Shown: positions 43,425 through 53,678 of the stretch, in pieces
Numbering within the stretch: the first letter of the stretch is position 1
Layout of the letters: each line of letters begins with the position of its first letter
From: Bizionia sp. M204
Lineage (GTDB): Bacteria; Bacteroidota; Bacteroidia; Flavobacteriales; Flavobacteriaceae
NCBI RefSeq assembly: GCF_023205095.1
Contig: NZ_CP046242.1
Coordinates: 2,717,001-2,781,000, forward strand
DNA length: 64,000 nucleotides
Direction: 5' to 3'
Notes under the pieces: generated by a model
Databases searched by the model: none
What the model saw: the letters and a program-made list of their open reading frames with translations, nothing else
What the model was told of the DNA's origin: nothing
Program-made: the position numbers and the translations under genes

Positions 43425-45986
43425 TTAATTGACTGCTAAATATGCATCCATATTTTTATGGATTTGTAGGGTTGCATAGTTCGTTGACGAAATAGCAAAA
43501 TGTTGGTGTCGTATTTTGTCTTTTTTCTTTTCTTCTAATGATGCTGCATACCCTAAAGCGCCTTCCTTGCTTGTTAAACCATGAATGATAACAAAGGTGG
43601 TTTCAGGGTTATAGACATCAACCGAAACGGATAAATCAAAAACATTAACTTGATCTGTTTCTTTTTTAAGTTTGGTTACAAATTCAGAAATTGCCTTTTC
43701 GTTTGCCGCATTGAAATAATACACAACTTTGTAATTGGTTTCATCTGGATTTTCAACAAAATCAGTACTGCTTATTTTTGGCAACAAATTATCAACAATG
43801 TCTTGTGCTTGAGCACCTTCTTCCGTATTGGCATAATTGTAAGCTACAAAAGTCATAGCTTTACTATAGGCTTCATATCCATATAAACGACCTGTAGCCC
43901 GTGCCTTTAAGAGCTCGAATTTAGGTACTAAAGCTTCCCCTTCAAATATAGAAATATAGCGATCTGCTTCATTAATAACCGCTTGATATTGGTGGTTTTC
44001 TAAAGCTGTATACAGATTTTCATAAACACTTTCTGGGCTGCTATCATCTTTTGCCAAAGCCGAATCTGGATTTTTTAAAATGGTAGCATATCGCGACTCT
44101 GGATAATTAGCAATAATATCGTTTTTAGCAATTTCAGCTTCACCATTCTGACCTTCCAACATATAAATTTTATACAAATTATATTTAGCAGGAACTACTA
44201 ATTTTTCATCTGGATTAAAGCTTAAAAGCGTTTGGAATTTATCTTTAGACAAACCGTTTTCCTTAAATTTCTCTTTATAAATTAGTCCTAATTGGTAGTA
44301 TGCACGGTTGCGCTCTTTGGTAATACTATCAATTGCTTTTTTATCCGTTGGTATTTGCGTTAAATAAAATTCTGGATTGAATAATTCATTTTCAACTTCA
44401 TTTTCAATTAAATCATTAAAAACTTCATTGGTTTTGGATTTGTTGATACTAGACCAACGCCAATTATCTTTTAATTCACGATCTCCCCAATTTTTTCTAA
44501 ATTCATTTTTACCATAGGAGACGGTTGTTGGGTTATAGAAATAAAATTCAACTGGACCGCCTGCTGCTGGTCCACCCGCTTTTTTTACCATTGAACTTCC
44601 TGCGGCAAAGCTATTATTAGTATTTACCTGGATTAAGCCTTGATTACGTTCCCGCTCTTCCTCAAGTGCTTTTTCGGCTTCCGCCTTCAATTTTAATTCT
44701 TGGGTGTAGGTTTCAAAATAAGCCGTTCTTTCGTCTGCGGACATGGCAACTAAACCAAGGATGCTATCGTTGGCAATAGCAACATCTTCATAATAAATAA
44801 CATCTTCTAAATTATCGCGTTTACGTTTGATGATTCGGTATGGCTTGCTATTCATTTTCATGTTTAGCATGGTGCTATCATAATAAGCACCGGCAATTTT
44901 ATATTCGGTATAATCGAAAAAGATATCACCTAGATTTTCATAGTCTTTAGAAACCAATATTTTATCTGTTGGATTGGTGCGTAATGACTTGTTATAAAAC
45001 TCAACTGCCAAGGAATCAGAACCATTTTTTAAATGATATTCACCAATCTGATAATAAATTTTACTTAAAAAAGGCCGGTTTTCACGATCATCCTCTAGCT
45101 CATATAGTAGTTCAATTAAAGCTTGTTTATCACCTTCTGTAAAATCGAAATTACGTGCTTTCCCAACATAAGCCGCAATGCGGTAAGGTCTTGGCGTTTT
45201 TCTATTCAGTTCTATAACCCGATCAAAAGCAATATTTGCGCTATCGGTTTTATTAAGTCTATTGTATAGTTGGGCCTGAATGAATCTGTAGCGGCCGCGT
45301 TCATCATTGTTTTTGGTATGTTGTGCAGCAATATCTATTTGCCAAACAGCACTATCTAAAGATTTTGTATTAATATAGGCTTGGGCCAACATGGCAGTGG
45401 CGTCTGCTAAATCCTGACCTTCCAATTCCACTTGATACATTAAACGCTTTAAATTGGTAATAGCCAATTCTTCATTTTCTAAACGAATGTTTGTTTTTTC
45501 ACGCCATATTCTGGCTTGATTAATTTTATCACTCGCCGGATATTTATAAAGAATGTAGTTAAAAGCTTCTAATGCTGGTATAAAACGTTGATCAAAATAA
45601 CGCGCTTTCCCCAACAGTAAATAGGCTTCATCAATTTGCGGATTTTTTTCTTTTCCGCCAATATTCATTCCATGTTTCTGAACGGCTTTAATTGCTTTTT
45701 CTTCAGCACGTTCAAAATCTTGATTTTTACTTTGACCAGGGAGCATAATTTCTTCCGAAATCTGCATGCGTTCTATAGGTAGAATTTCCCAAAAATTATC
45801 ATCATAGGAATCGTTTACCCCTTTTTGGCCACTTTCTAATGCTAAATATCCGTTGTAAAGGATGTTGTATTTTGTAGACATGGCATGCATGTTCCTACTC
45901 ACAAAAGAATCTTTCTTGCGTGAACAACTAGTAAGTACTAACGTAATACTAAATAGAAATAGGATGATTCTGAAAGTGGTCTTCAA
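43425..45986 (-). CDS. sprE: T9SS/gliding lipoprotein SprE (PorW family)
   Basis: An 853-residue lipoprotein: signal ILFLFSITLVL, lipobox TSC, mature CSRKKDSFVSRNMHAMSTKY. Many TPR-type repeats follow (about 100-400 and 560-780). The N-terminal part HAMSTKYNILYNGYLALESG is characteristic of SprE/PorW, needed for type IX secretion and for gliding on agar. Length agrees with the family. It is the first gene of the run leading into bactofilin and atp genes. Confidence 0.88.
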   Translation of the reverse strand: MKTTFRIILFLFSITLVLTSCSRKKDSFVSRNMHAMSTKYNILYNGYLALESGQKGVNDSYDDNFWEILPIERMQISEEIMLPGQSKNQDFERAEEKAIKAVQKHGMNIGGKEKNPQIDEAYLLLGKARYFDQRFIPALEAFNYILYKYPASDKINQARIWREKTNIRLENEELAITNLKRLMYQVELEGQDLADATAMLAQAYINTKSLDSAVWQIDIAAQHTKNNDERGRYRFIQAQLYNRLNKTDSANIAFDRVIELNRKTPRPYRIAAYVGKARNFDFTEGDKQALIELLYELEDDRENRPFLSKIYYQIGEYHLKNGSDSLAVEFYNKSLRTNPTDKILVSKDYENLGDIFFDYTEYKIAGAYYDSTMLNMKMNSKPYRIIKRKRDNLEDVIYYEDVAIANDSILGLVAMSADERTAYFETYTQELKLKAEAEKALEEERERNQGLIQVNTNNSFAAGSSMVKKAGGPAAGGPVEFYFYNPTTVSYGKNEFRKNWGDRELKDNWRWSSINKSKTNEVFNDLIENEVENELFNPEFYLTQIPTDKKAIDSITKERNRAYYQLGLIYKEKFKENGLSKDKFQTLLSFNPDEKLVVPAKYNLYKIYMLEGQNGEAEIAKNDIIANYPESRYATILKNPDSALAKDDSSPESVYENLYTALENHQYQAVINEADRYISIFEGEALVPKFELLKARATGRLYGYEAYSKAMTFVAYNYANTEEGAQAQDIVDNLLPKISSTDFVENPDETNYKVVYYFNAANEKAISEFVTKLKKETDQVNVFDLSVSVDVYNPETTFVIIHGLTSKEGALGYAASLEEKKKDKIRHQHFAISSTNYATLQIHKNMDAYLAVN

Positions 45987-46090
45987 CGTTGATTGTGTTT
46001 AATTATACATAACTAAAAACAGCTATATATATTATGTATTGCCGTAAAAATAAGCATCTTTTTGAATAATTATAAAAAAAGAGCAGACTT

Positions 46091-46798
46091 TTAAATAGTT
46101 TCTGTTCCAGCAAAGTGCGCTTCTAATTCTTTTAAAGTAGCTGCACTGGTTTTTAAATCCTTTACAACTTCGCCTTTTTCTAGTACCACTATGCGTTCGC
46201 ATACATCAGTAACGTGCAATAGATCGTGACTAGAAATTAATACGGTAACGCCTTTGGTTTCGGCTAAATCTTTAATAATTCCCTTTAAACGAATTTGCGT
46301 TGTTGGATCTAAATTAGCAAACGGTTCATCTAAAATAATAACTTCTGGATTTCCAATTAAAGCAGCAACAATGCCGGCTTTTTTCTGATTTCCTTTACTC
46401 AAATCGCGTAAATATTTTTTCTGATTTAATATTTCGCCGTGGAAAAAATCTTCAAATTGCGATACTAATGCATCCACATCCGATTTATTCTGACCGCGTA
46501 ACTCGCCAATAAAATAGAAATATTCTTCCGCTGTTAAATAACCTATTAAAAATGTTTCATCAATAAAGGCGGATGTAAAGGGTTTCCAATCTTCGCTTTC
46601 ATTAACTAATACATTATTGTTTTTAATATAGCCTGTTGTGGGTTGAATTAAATCCAGTAGCAAACTAAAATAGGTGGTTTTTCCAGCACCATTATTCCCT
46701 ACTAAACCAAAACTTTGACCTTTTGGAATTTCCAAGGAATCTATGTGTAGAACCTGAATATCATTATATTTTTTTGAAAGATTTGATGTAATTATCAT
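46091..46798 (-). CDS. ABC transporter ATP-binding protein
   Basis: A 235-residue ATPase. Walker A GNNGAGKTT, signature-like LSKGNQKKAG, Walker B VIILDEPFANLDP and H-loop SSHDLLH are all present. It starts 24 bp after the membrane partner gene at 46823-48295. The pair resembles exporters of unknown substrate. Confidence 0.93.
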   Translation of the reverse strand: MIITSNLSKKYNDIQVLHIDSLEIPKGQSFGLVGNNGAGKTTYFSLLLDLIQPTTGYIKNNNVLVNESEDWKPFTSAFIDETFLIGYLTAEEYFYFIGELRGQNKSDVDALVSQFEDFFHGEILNQKKYLRDLSKGNQKKAGIVAALIGNPEVIILDEPFANLDPTTQIRLKGIIKDLAETKGVTVLISSHDLLHVTDVCERIVVLEKGEVVKDLKTSAATLKELEAHFAGTETI

Positions 46799-46822
46799 GG
46801 GTAATTATAATTAAATGTTTGA

Positions 46823-48295
46823 TTATTTTTTTTCACTAAACGCAGCAATAGTTTTATATTTTCCATCTTGGTAAACGTTTTCAATTTTTCGTAAAAAGAA
46901 GTTTTTGAAAACAATTCCTACCACGCCACTCAAGGCTAAAACTAATATGCCAGTTTCAAAATTTACTAATTTATAAGGGATATAAAATAAGCCCATTGGC
47001 AGTAAAAATTTAGGTAAAGCAATCAACATTTGCGTTGGATTAAATCCGTTGGTATTACTAAACGCTTTTGCTTTTGTGTTGAGCTCTACAGGCATTCTAT
47101 TTAGAGCGCCGCCAAAAAGCGTTAGAAAAGAATTTAATCCAATATTAAACAAAGCACCAGCGGCTATCATCCCGAAAATATCCCAGCCAAAATAAATATA
47201 TGGTGTACTTAAAACAAAGGAAATAGCTACGGCTACCACCATTAAATACCATTTGGATTCTAGGTATTGACGATACGGAATATTCTGACTCATCAGCATT
47301 TTGTAATACTCGCTATCCCATGACGGTACGAGTTGACCGAAAGTCATTAGAAAACCACCTGTAATAAACATCGAGGCAAATGCTAAAATAGCCGGCATTT
47401 CTCTATACATGTCTTGTGTGTAAAAAATAAGGCCATAAAACAAAAACATGAAAGACATCATCATAGTTTGTTTTGGTCGGGCATTTCGCCAAATTAATTT
47501 AATATCATTCTTTAAAAATGGAGCAATGCTACCAAATCTATCAAACCACGATAAATCTGTTGCTTCCACCACTTTAACTTTTTTAGAAACAGCATCGTCT
47601 AAATAAAATCCTTTTTTAACATATTTAAAGTTCAATTTATATAAAAGGACTAATAATGCTAAAGGAATAATAGCTAAATACGGTTGATTATACAGAGTAT
47701 TAAATGCAATACCTATTGGTTCTGATGCCGCATAAATACCATAAAACTCCAAAGCAACTAATCCTAATAATAAAGGTGCAGCAATGTAAAATACGGTATT
47801 ACTTTTATTAACTAAAAAGTTTAAAAAATTTATGGATAATGTTAAGAATATAATAGATAAAAACCAGCACAACACATTTATTACCGGATAGCCTTTTACT
47901 AATAAAACAATGCTAAACGGTAAAAACAAAAACAGCGATAAGAAGTTAAAAAATGAGAGCGTGGTTTTACCTAATAAATAGTGAATTACTGTATCTCTTT
48001 TAATAGGAATAGTCATTAAGGGCTTTACATTCAGAACGGGCAATTGCTGCAAAAAATAGCGTATGAGTAGTTCAAATAAAAACCAATAAATTAAAAAATT
48101 ATTAATTGTTACAATCGGATCTATTTCTGGAATGGCTTTTTTAGCAATAAAAAACATGCCAACTCCCATAAATAAAGCAATTCCGCCAAAGTATAATGCT
48201 CCTAAAATGAGGAATATTTTTATAACAAGTCCTTTTTGAAAATAGGATGCCCTTTTAAACTGTTTCCATTCGAGGCTTAAAAATTGTTTAATCAT
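46823..48295 (-). CDS. ABC exporter membrane protein (DUF5687-like)
   Basis: A 490-residue protein with roughly 12 hydrophobic segments, beginning FLSLEWKQFKRASYFQKGL. It matches what is labelled DUF5687, the permease partner of the adjacent ATPase in Bacteroidota. Substrate unknown. It is flanked by a DUF2059 gene 27 bp upstream, probably in the same operon. Confidence 0.82.
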   Translation of the reverse strand: MIKQFLSLEWKQFKRASYFQKGLVIKIFLILGALYFGGIALFMGVGMFFIAKKAIPEIDPIVTINNFLIYWFLFELLIRYFLQQLPVLNVKPLMTIPIKRDTVIHYLLGKTTLSFFNFLSLFLFLPFSIVLLVKGYPVINVLCWFLSIIFLTLSINFLNFLVNKSNTVFYIAAPLLLGLVALEFYGIYAASEPIGIAFNTLYNQPYLAIIPLALLVLLYKLNFKYVKKGFYLDDAVSKKVKVVEATDLSWFDRFGSIAPFLKNDIKLIWRNARPKQTMMMSFMFLFYGLIFYTQDMYREMPAILAFASMFITGGFLMTFGQLVPSWDSEYYKMLMSQNIPYRQYLESKWYLMVVAVAISFVLSTPYIYFGWDIFGMIAAGALFNIGLNSFLTLFGGALNRMPVELNTKAKAFSNTNGFNPTQMLIALPKFLLPMGLFYIPYKLVNFETGILVLALSGVVGIVFKNFFLRKIENVYQDGKYKTIAAFSEKK

Positions 48296-48322
48296 TTTTA
48301 TTAGTTTGTTGAAACGTGATTT

Positions 48323-48727
48323 TTAATTGGTGTGCTTTTGTGCAATCTGTCCGACTTCCATTCCCCAACTCTGACCTAACATCATCCCTTTTTGAGTAAG
48401 TACACTTTGTTTAGATGCTAGTTTTTTACCTAAATCGGTTTTATAGAAAGCTACTAATTCTTCAATTTCATCTTTGGTAAATTCTTCCATGTATATGTCG
48501 GCTAATTGGCTATACAACTTATCAAGTGTGCCATTTGCTTCCTTTGTAAAGGCTGCTTTGTTTGCTTCTGGAACCATAGCTCCTATTTGAGCAATGGCAT
48601 CATGAAAAGCACCAGTGGCTCCTGTTAGTCCAATAAATTCTATGGTTTGTTGTTTAAATTCGGATGGCTCTTGAGCCGAAATAGAAAGGGTTAAAAATAA
48701 GGCAAGTACTGAAAATAGTGTTTTCAT
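48323..48727 (-). CDS. DUF2059 domain secreted protein
   Basis: A 134-residue protein: signal peptide (LFSVLALFLTLSISAQ) and a helical domain with YMEEFTKDEIEELVAFYKTD and GKKLASKQ, the DUF2059 core. Function unknown. First gene of the operon with the ABC exporter. The 256 bp to the divergent reductase gene hold no gene. Confidence 0.85.
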   Translation of the reverse strand: MKTLFSVLALFLTLSISAQEPSEFKQQTIEFIGLTGATGAFHDAIAQIGAMVPEANKAAFTKEANGTLDKLYSQLADIYMEEFTKDEIEELVAFYKTDLGKKLASKQSVLTQKGMMLGQSWGMEVGQIAQKHTN

Positions 48728-48961
48728 AAAAATTGGTATTGATTAATTATAAGTAGCAAAAAAATACAATTTGTTACATGGCATATTCTGGATAGGTTTC
48801 TTGAAGATGAAAAGTAGCATTTTTTGGTAAAATAATAGCGGTTATGTAGGTTAAATTATAATTCCTGCCGAAGAAATTGAATATAATACGGGTTAAAAAC
48901 TGAAAGCATCAAATTTTTAAATAAATTTCAGCAATTATAAGTTAAAAATCAAAGGCTTCAC

Positions 48962-48969
48962 TATTTTTG
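48962..48969 (+). promoter_or_regulatory. -7 box of the PaaE-like reductase gene
   Basis: TATTTTTG, an exact TAnnTTTG match, 14 bases before the start codon. No clear -33 box. Confidence 0.4.
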
Positions 48970-48983
48970 TAAAAAATCAAAAT

Positions 48984-50042
48984 ATGTCACACTTTCATAC
49001 ACTTTCCGTTAAAGAACTTCATAGAGAAACAGACAAATCGGTTACCGTTAGTTTTCAGGTTCCTGACCACTTGAAGTCGGTTTACCAATTTCAAGCTGGT
49101 CAATATATTACATTGAAAACAAACTTGAATGGTCAGGAAGTCCGTCGTGATTACTCCTTGTGTTCCTCACCAAAAAGTGGCGAATTAAAAGTGGCCGTGA
49201 AAGAAGTTAAAGACGGAACCTTTTCCGCTTATGCTAATAATGATTTAAAAGTTGGCGACCAATTAGAAGTAGCACCACCAAAAGGTCGTTTTGTTTTTGA
49301 GCCCAATGATAAGAAAACAAAAAACATAGCCTTGTTTGCAGCAGGTAGCGGAATTACACCCGTTTTGAGCATTATAAAATGTGCGCTGGAAGAAGAAGTT
49401 CACAGTCAAGTTATTTTGGTTTATGGCAATAAAACCACGCAAAACACCATGTTTTTAAACGAATTGTTGGAATTACAACATACGCATAAAGACCGTTTTA
49501 CCATACAGTTTGTGTTTAGCCAAGCCGATGAAGCCGACGCCATTTTTGGTCGTATTGAAAAAAGTACCGTGAATTATGTCATGAAAAACAAACATAAAAG
49601 TATTGAGGTGGATGCCTTTTATTTATGTGGACCTGAAGCCATGATTCATGCTGTAAAAGATGTTCTAGCCGAACATGACATTCCAAAAGAACGCATTCAT
49701 TTTGAATTATTTAAAGCAGCAAAACCTACGGAAGATAGTGCTTTAGGTGTTATACCAGAAGGAAAAACGCAAATTACGGTTGTTGTTGATGATGAAGAAA
49801 CAACGTTTGAAATGAGCCAGAAGCAAACCGTTTTAGAAGCCGCTTTAGATGAAGATTTAGATGCACCATATTCCTGTCAAGGTGGTATTTGTAGTAGTTG
49901 TTTAGCGCGAATTACCGAAGGTGAAGCAACCATGCGTCAAAATAATATTTTAACTGATAGTGAAGTTGCCGAAGGCTTAATTTTAACCTGTCAAGCACAT
50001 CCTACCACGCCGACTTTGAAGGTGGATTATGATGATATTTAG
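48984..50042 (+). CDS. PaaE-like ferredoxin/flavin oxidoreductase
   Basis: A 352-residue modular reductase. FAD-binding domain with RRDYSLCSSP (RxYS), NAD(P)-binding domain with AAGSGITPVLSIIK and YLCGPEAMIHAV, and a C-terminal plant-type [2Fe-2S] domain with CQGGICSSC and a distal LTCQ. It passes electrons from NAD(P)H to an iron-sulfur centre. The architecture equals PaaE of phenylacetyl-CoA epoxidase, but no other paa epoxidase genes are near, so it may serve as a general ferredoxin reductase or a desaturase partner. Confidence 0.85.
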   Translation: MSHFHTLSVKELHRETDKSVTVSFQVPDHLKSVYQFQAGQYITLKTNLNGQEVRRDYSLCSSPKSGELKVAVKEVKDGTFSAYANNDLKVGDQLEVAPPKGRFVFEPNDKKTKNIALFAAGSGITPVLSIIKCALEEEVHSQVILVYGNKTTQNTMFLNELLELQHTHKDRFTIQFVFSQADEADAIFGRIEKSTVNYVMKNKHKSIEVDAFYLCGPEAMIHAVKDVLAEHDIPKERIHFELFKAAKPTEDSALGVIPEGKTQITVVVDDEETTFEMSQKQTVLEAALDEDLDAPYSCQGGICSSCLARITEGEATMRQNNILTDSEVAEGLILTCQAHPTTPTLKVDYDDI

Positions 50043-50190
50043 ATAAAGCTTACGCTCTCCTTCGGACTTTTCTCCCAAAGAGAGAGTTTAGAGGTTTATA
50101 AATTGAATAAAAATTTCTATTCAGAACTTCGAGTGTCAATGTGTAACTCTGTAAAATAAAGTAGCTTTCATTTGAAACAATTATAATAAA

Positions 50191-51210
50191 CTACCTTAAA
50201 ACAGTCCTCACCTTTTCAACAACCCTTTCAACCGGAACACTTCCAGCAGCATCCTTATAATCGTCTGGATATTTGTTGCCATAAATTGATGTTGGAATTT
50301 TTGGGTATAGTTTTCTATCCGCTACCAAGGCATAATCAGCTGGTTGATTAAAAGGTGCAAACCCAGCAAACGGATGCGTAACTCCCCAAATGGTCACCAC
50401 GTTTACGCCAAGCATAGCTGCTAAATGCGCATTTCCAGAATCCATAGAAAGCATGACGTCTAAATTGGAAATAACATCCAACTCTTCATTAAATGATAAT
50501 TTTCCCGCCATGTTAATAATACCATCTGCTTCAGACTCCAAATAATTCAACACTTGAACTTCTTTTTTTCCGCCTCCAAATAATAAAACCTGATAGTCTT
50601 TAGACAATTCTTTAATAACCTGCTCCATAAGTTCCAATGGATATTTTTTACCTTCATGAGCCGCAAAAGGTGCAATACCAATGCGTTTCTTATTGGTACT
50701 ACCTATTATTCTTGAAACATTAGGGTTTAAAGCTTCTGGAATTGGGTAATTTGGTTTACTTAAATCTAGAGGGAAACCTAATGTTTCAAACACATCTGCA
50801 TAACGTTGATGTGTGGTTTTTAATGGTTCAAAAATTTTGCCTTGGGTAAGTTCCTTTTTGGCTTTTCGGCCTTTATCAACAGTGGCTACTTTCGGCACAC
50901 CAAGCAATGGTTTTAACACTTTAGTTCGTAGCACCTTGTGTAAATCGGCAATGGCATCGCAGTTTTCTTTTTTTAATTCACGAGACAATTTATACAAACC
51001 CACGAGGCCTTTATGTTTGTTTTTTACATCTGCAGGAAACACGGTTACGTTTTTTAAATCGCGGAACAATGGCGCAAAAAATGCACGTGTTAAAACGGTA
51101 ATTTTAACACTGGGATATTGTTGGGTAAACGCACGTAGCACAGGAACCGTCATAGCAACATCGCCCATGGCGGAAAGTCGGATAACGAGTATGTGTTTGG
51201 GTTTGGACAT
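50191..51210 (-). CDS. Glycosyltransferase family 9 protein
   Basis: A 339-residue heptosyltransferase-like (GT9) enzyme: HILVIRLSAMGDVAMTVPVL at the N-terminus and LSMDSGNAHLAAMLGVNVVTIWG near 255, both family hallmarks. It probably adds a sugar to lipid A core or another surface glycan. It follows the DUF4254 gene, a pairing common in flavobacteria. Confidence 0.9.
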   Translation of the reverse strand: MSKPKHILVIRLSAMGDVAMTVPVLRAFTQQYPSVKITVLTRAFFAPLFRDLKNVTVFPADVKNKHKGLVGLYKLSRELKKENCDAIADLHKVLRTKVLKPLLGVPKVATVDKGRKAKKELTQGKIFEPLKTTHQRYADVFETLGFPLDLSKPNYPIPEALNPNVSRIIGSTNKKRIGIAPFAAHEGKKYPLELMEQVIKELSKDYQVLLFGGGKKEVQVLNYLESEADGIINMAGKLSFNEELDVISNLDVMLSMDSGNAHLAAMLGVNVVTIWGVTHPFAGFAPFNQPADYALVADRKLYPKIPTSIYGNKYPDDYKDAAGSVPVERVVEKVRTVLR

Positions 51211-51266
51211 TTATAAAACCATTAACCTTTCGACTGCGCTCAAGGTGACAAACTAAATTTAGATGT

Positions 51267-51875
51267 TTATTTTTGAGAACGCAACACCGGATTCAGTTCA
51301 TCATCATTATACATCTTCATTTGCTTGTATACTTTCATGTATTTATCGCCTTTTTCAATATCTGCTAACAAGGTGTCTATCGCTGTAGACAGGTCTACAC
51401 GTTGTTCCAATAATACATTTAGTTTGGTTTGGCAAGCAGCCAAATGCGCATCAGTAGCATCCGTACGTGTTGCTTCTTCGTGCATATGGTACACTTTAAG
51501 CGCTAAAATGGACAATCTATCAACACCCCAAGCTGGACTTTCTGTGTTAATTGTTGCATCATCTTTTGGTGTTACATTTTTATACTTTTCAAGGAAATAG
51601 CTGTCAATATACTCTACCATATCCGTTCTATCCTGATTAGAAGCATCAATTTGACGTTTCAATTTCAAGGCAGCCACGGGATCAATTTGTGGATCGCGAA
51701 TAATATCTTCATAATGCCATTGCACAGTATCTATCCAGCTTTTTCTATATAATAAATGTTCTAAAGTCTGCGAATCTTTATCATACGGATTACTAAAAGG
51801 TTGATCTACCGTATTAACAACATGATAGGTTTCAATAACGTCTTGGAATATTTTATTGGCTTTTTCTGAAAACAT
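51267..51875 (-). CDS. DUF4254 domain protein
   Basis: About 202 residues from MFSEKANKIFQDVIETYHVV; a Met seven codons upstream (51896) adds a leader without function. Helical throughout, with conserved WHYEDIIRDPQIDP. It fits DUF4254, always seen near glycosyltransferases. No enzyme activity known. No signal peptide, so it is cytoplasmic. Confidence 0.85.
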   Translation of the reverse strand: MFSEKANKIFQDVIETYHVVNTVDQPFSNPYDKDSQTLEHLLYRKSWIDTVQWHYEDIIRDPQIDPVAALKLKRQIDASNQDRTDMVEYIDSYFLEKYKNVTPKDDATINTESPAWGVDRLSILALKVYHMHEEATRTDATDAHLAACQTKLNVLLEQRVDLSTAIDTLLADIEKGDKYMKVYKQMKMYNDDELNPVLRSQK

Positions 51876-51947
51876 AATATAAAAATTTTGAAACACAAAT
51901 ATAAACCTATTTATTAACTTTACAGTTCAAAACAAATCCAAAACACG

Positions 51948-52607
51948 ATGCATATCCATAATATTTCGCTTGAAAATTCTATTTTAAATTCCTTTATTTC
52001 AGAAATGCGTGATATTGACATTCAAAAAGATCCCATGCGGTTTAGACGTAATATTGAACGTACTGGTGAAATTTTAGGCTATGAATTAAGTAAATCTTTA
52101 AATTATAAATCTGTCAACATTCAAACACCTTTAGGTACTGCCGCCGAATTTATATCTACTGATAACATTGTATTATGTTCCATTTTACGAGCAGGTGTTC
52201 CGCTGCATAACGGTTTATTAAATTACTTTGATAAAGCTGAAAATGCTTTTATTTCGGCTTACAGACATCATAAAAGTAAACCTGAAAGTTTTGAAATTAT
52301 TGTCGAGTATTTGGCATGCCCTAGTTTAGAAGGTAAAACACTTATTTTGGCAGACCCCATGTTAGCAACGGGTCAATCCATGGTAGCAACCTTTGAAGCT
52401 TTAAAGCCCTTTGGGAAACCTAAGGCCGTGCATTTGGTGAGTGTTATTGGTGCTCAAGAGGGTTTAGATTATGTGTCTAAACATTTTGACGCAGACGCAC
52501 ATTTATGGATTGCCACCGTAGATGAAAAACTAACTGATAAAGGCTATATTATGCCAGGATTAGGTGATGCTGGCGATTTAGCCTTTGGCGAAAAACTACA
52601 GCACTAA
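51948..52607 (+). CDS. upp: Uracil phosphoribosyltransferase-type protein
   Basis: A 219-residue phosphoribosyltransferase. The PRPP loop is TLILADPMLATGQSMV. FISAYRHHKS and MPGLGDAGDLAFG (uracil-binding end) match Upp. It salvages uracil into UMP. A TAACTTTA box at 51915-51922 could be its promoter. Its 3' end overlaps the convergent gene by 12 bases. Confidence 0.93.
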   Translation: MHIHNISLENSILNSFISEMRDIDIQKDPMRFRRNIERTGEILGYELSKSLNYKSVNIQTPLGTAAEFISTDNIVLCSILRAGVPLHNGLLNYFDKAENAFISAYRHHKSKPESFEIIVEYLACPSLEGKTLILADPMLATGQSMVATFEALKPFGKPKAVHLVSVIGAQEGLDYVSKHFDADAHLWIATVDEKLTDKGYIMPGLGDAGDLAFGEKLQH

Positions 52608-53519
52608 ACTGGCAAGGAGCCCCACTATTAAAAGCCATATTAAGACCTCGCGAAACCATTTTTCAGGAACTAATTCAATATAATTAGTAACAATAAGTGC
52701 CAAAGGAGCTATTAAGAAAATAAACTCTGCTCCCGATTTTTCTGGTGAAATAATAATAATTACTAGCGCTATAAAAGCCGTAAAAAGTATGAGCAAATAT
52801 GACGGTCTATAGCTTTTAGATTGGTTTTTAATTGTCCTTAAATAATAAAATAAAGACCAAATAAAATAAGAGAAGTATATGGTTGCCGCAATAATAATTT
52901 GACGATTATTCAACATACTGAAATCGAAATTTTTCCCTCTTTCAAACCGATCTACATACGCCCAAAAATCGATATTAAATACTATTAATATGGCATAGGT
53001 AAGTATAGCGACTAAAAGCACACCAATAAATGGAATGATCCAATTCTTAACATCTGTAATCCCATATAAAAAAAGCGCCGCAAACAGCACGATAAAAAAT
53101 AACGAGCTCCAAAAAAAGAGCAGGGTTGCTAATGAGATCCAGATGGTAGCATCCAGAATTTTTTTCTTATTATCTTTTTTAGAGCGCAAACTCACAATGC
53201 GTCGCAGTGCTAACAATATAAACAGATTGGCAATTACTAACTTGGTATTTAAAAATGTCTGGAACATTAATACCATAAACAGTCCATAAAATAAGAGATT
53301 GTAACTATTCTTTTTGGATAATCTATTCTTACTGGTAAAAAAATCGAATATAAAAAGCGATAGTACACAAACACCAAATAGAGCGAGTTGCTTCAGGACA
53401 AACACCGTATTAAATTCAGGGTGCACCCTGAATTTAGCCAGTAAAAAACCGATAAACAATACCATACTCATAATAACAAAATGAATAGGTTTCGCTTTTC
53501 TAAAGAATTTTGAAATCAT
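52596..53519 (-). CDS. Polytopic membrane protein (DUF6427-like)
   Basis: A 307-residue protein with about nine hydrophobic helices. In flavobacteria a gene of this type regularly sits between upp and a small DUF6341-like gene next to purD, and I believe it is labelled DUF6427. No catalytic motif is visible. Function unknown. Confidence 0.75.
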   Translation of the reverse strand: MISKFFRKAKPIHFVIMSMVLFIGFLLAKFRVHPEFNTVFVLKQLALFGVCVLSLFIFDFFTSKNRLSKKNSYNLLFYGLFMVLMFQTFLNTKLVIANLFILLALRRIVSLRSKKDNKKKILDATIWISLATLLFFWSSLFFIVLFAALFLYGITDVKNWIIPFIGVLLVAILTYAILIVFNIDFWAYVDRFERGKNFDFSMLNNRQIIIAATIYFSYFIWSLFYYLRTIKNQSKSYRPSYLLILFTAFIALVIIIISPEKSGAEFIFLIAPLALIVTNYIELVPEKWFREVLIWLLIVGLLASLVL

Positions 53520-53588
53520 ACAGCTAGGAGAAAATCACTTCTACAGATTTATTGATTGTGGTAAATTACTAATATTCTCTTCAAATTA

Positions 53589-53620
53589 TTGAAATTTAAT
53601 TTGAAAAAGGTGTAATTTTG
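53589..53620 (+). promoter_or_regulatory. Promoter for the small membrane protein gene
   Basis: TTG at 53589-53591, a 21-base spacer and TAATTTTG at 53613-53620, matching the -33/-7 consensus. The start codon is 58 bases further. Confidence 0.55.
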
Positions 53621-53678
53621 TATCATTACATAATGATTACTATATTACACGTGCTTTAAAAGCCTTAAAATTTATATT

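Noticed and set aside
48984..50042. Phenylacetate degradation locus
   Set aside because: Only the reductase-like gene is present; no paaA-D or ring-opening genes, and the PaaK-like gene at 55 kb belongs to a polysaccharide cluster.
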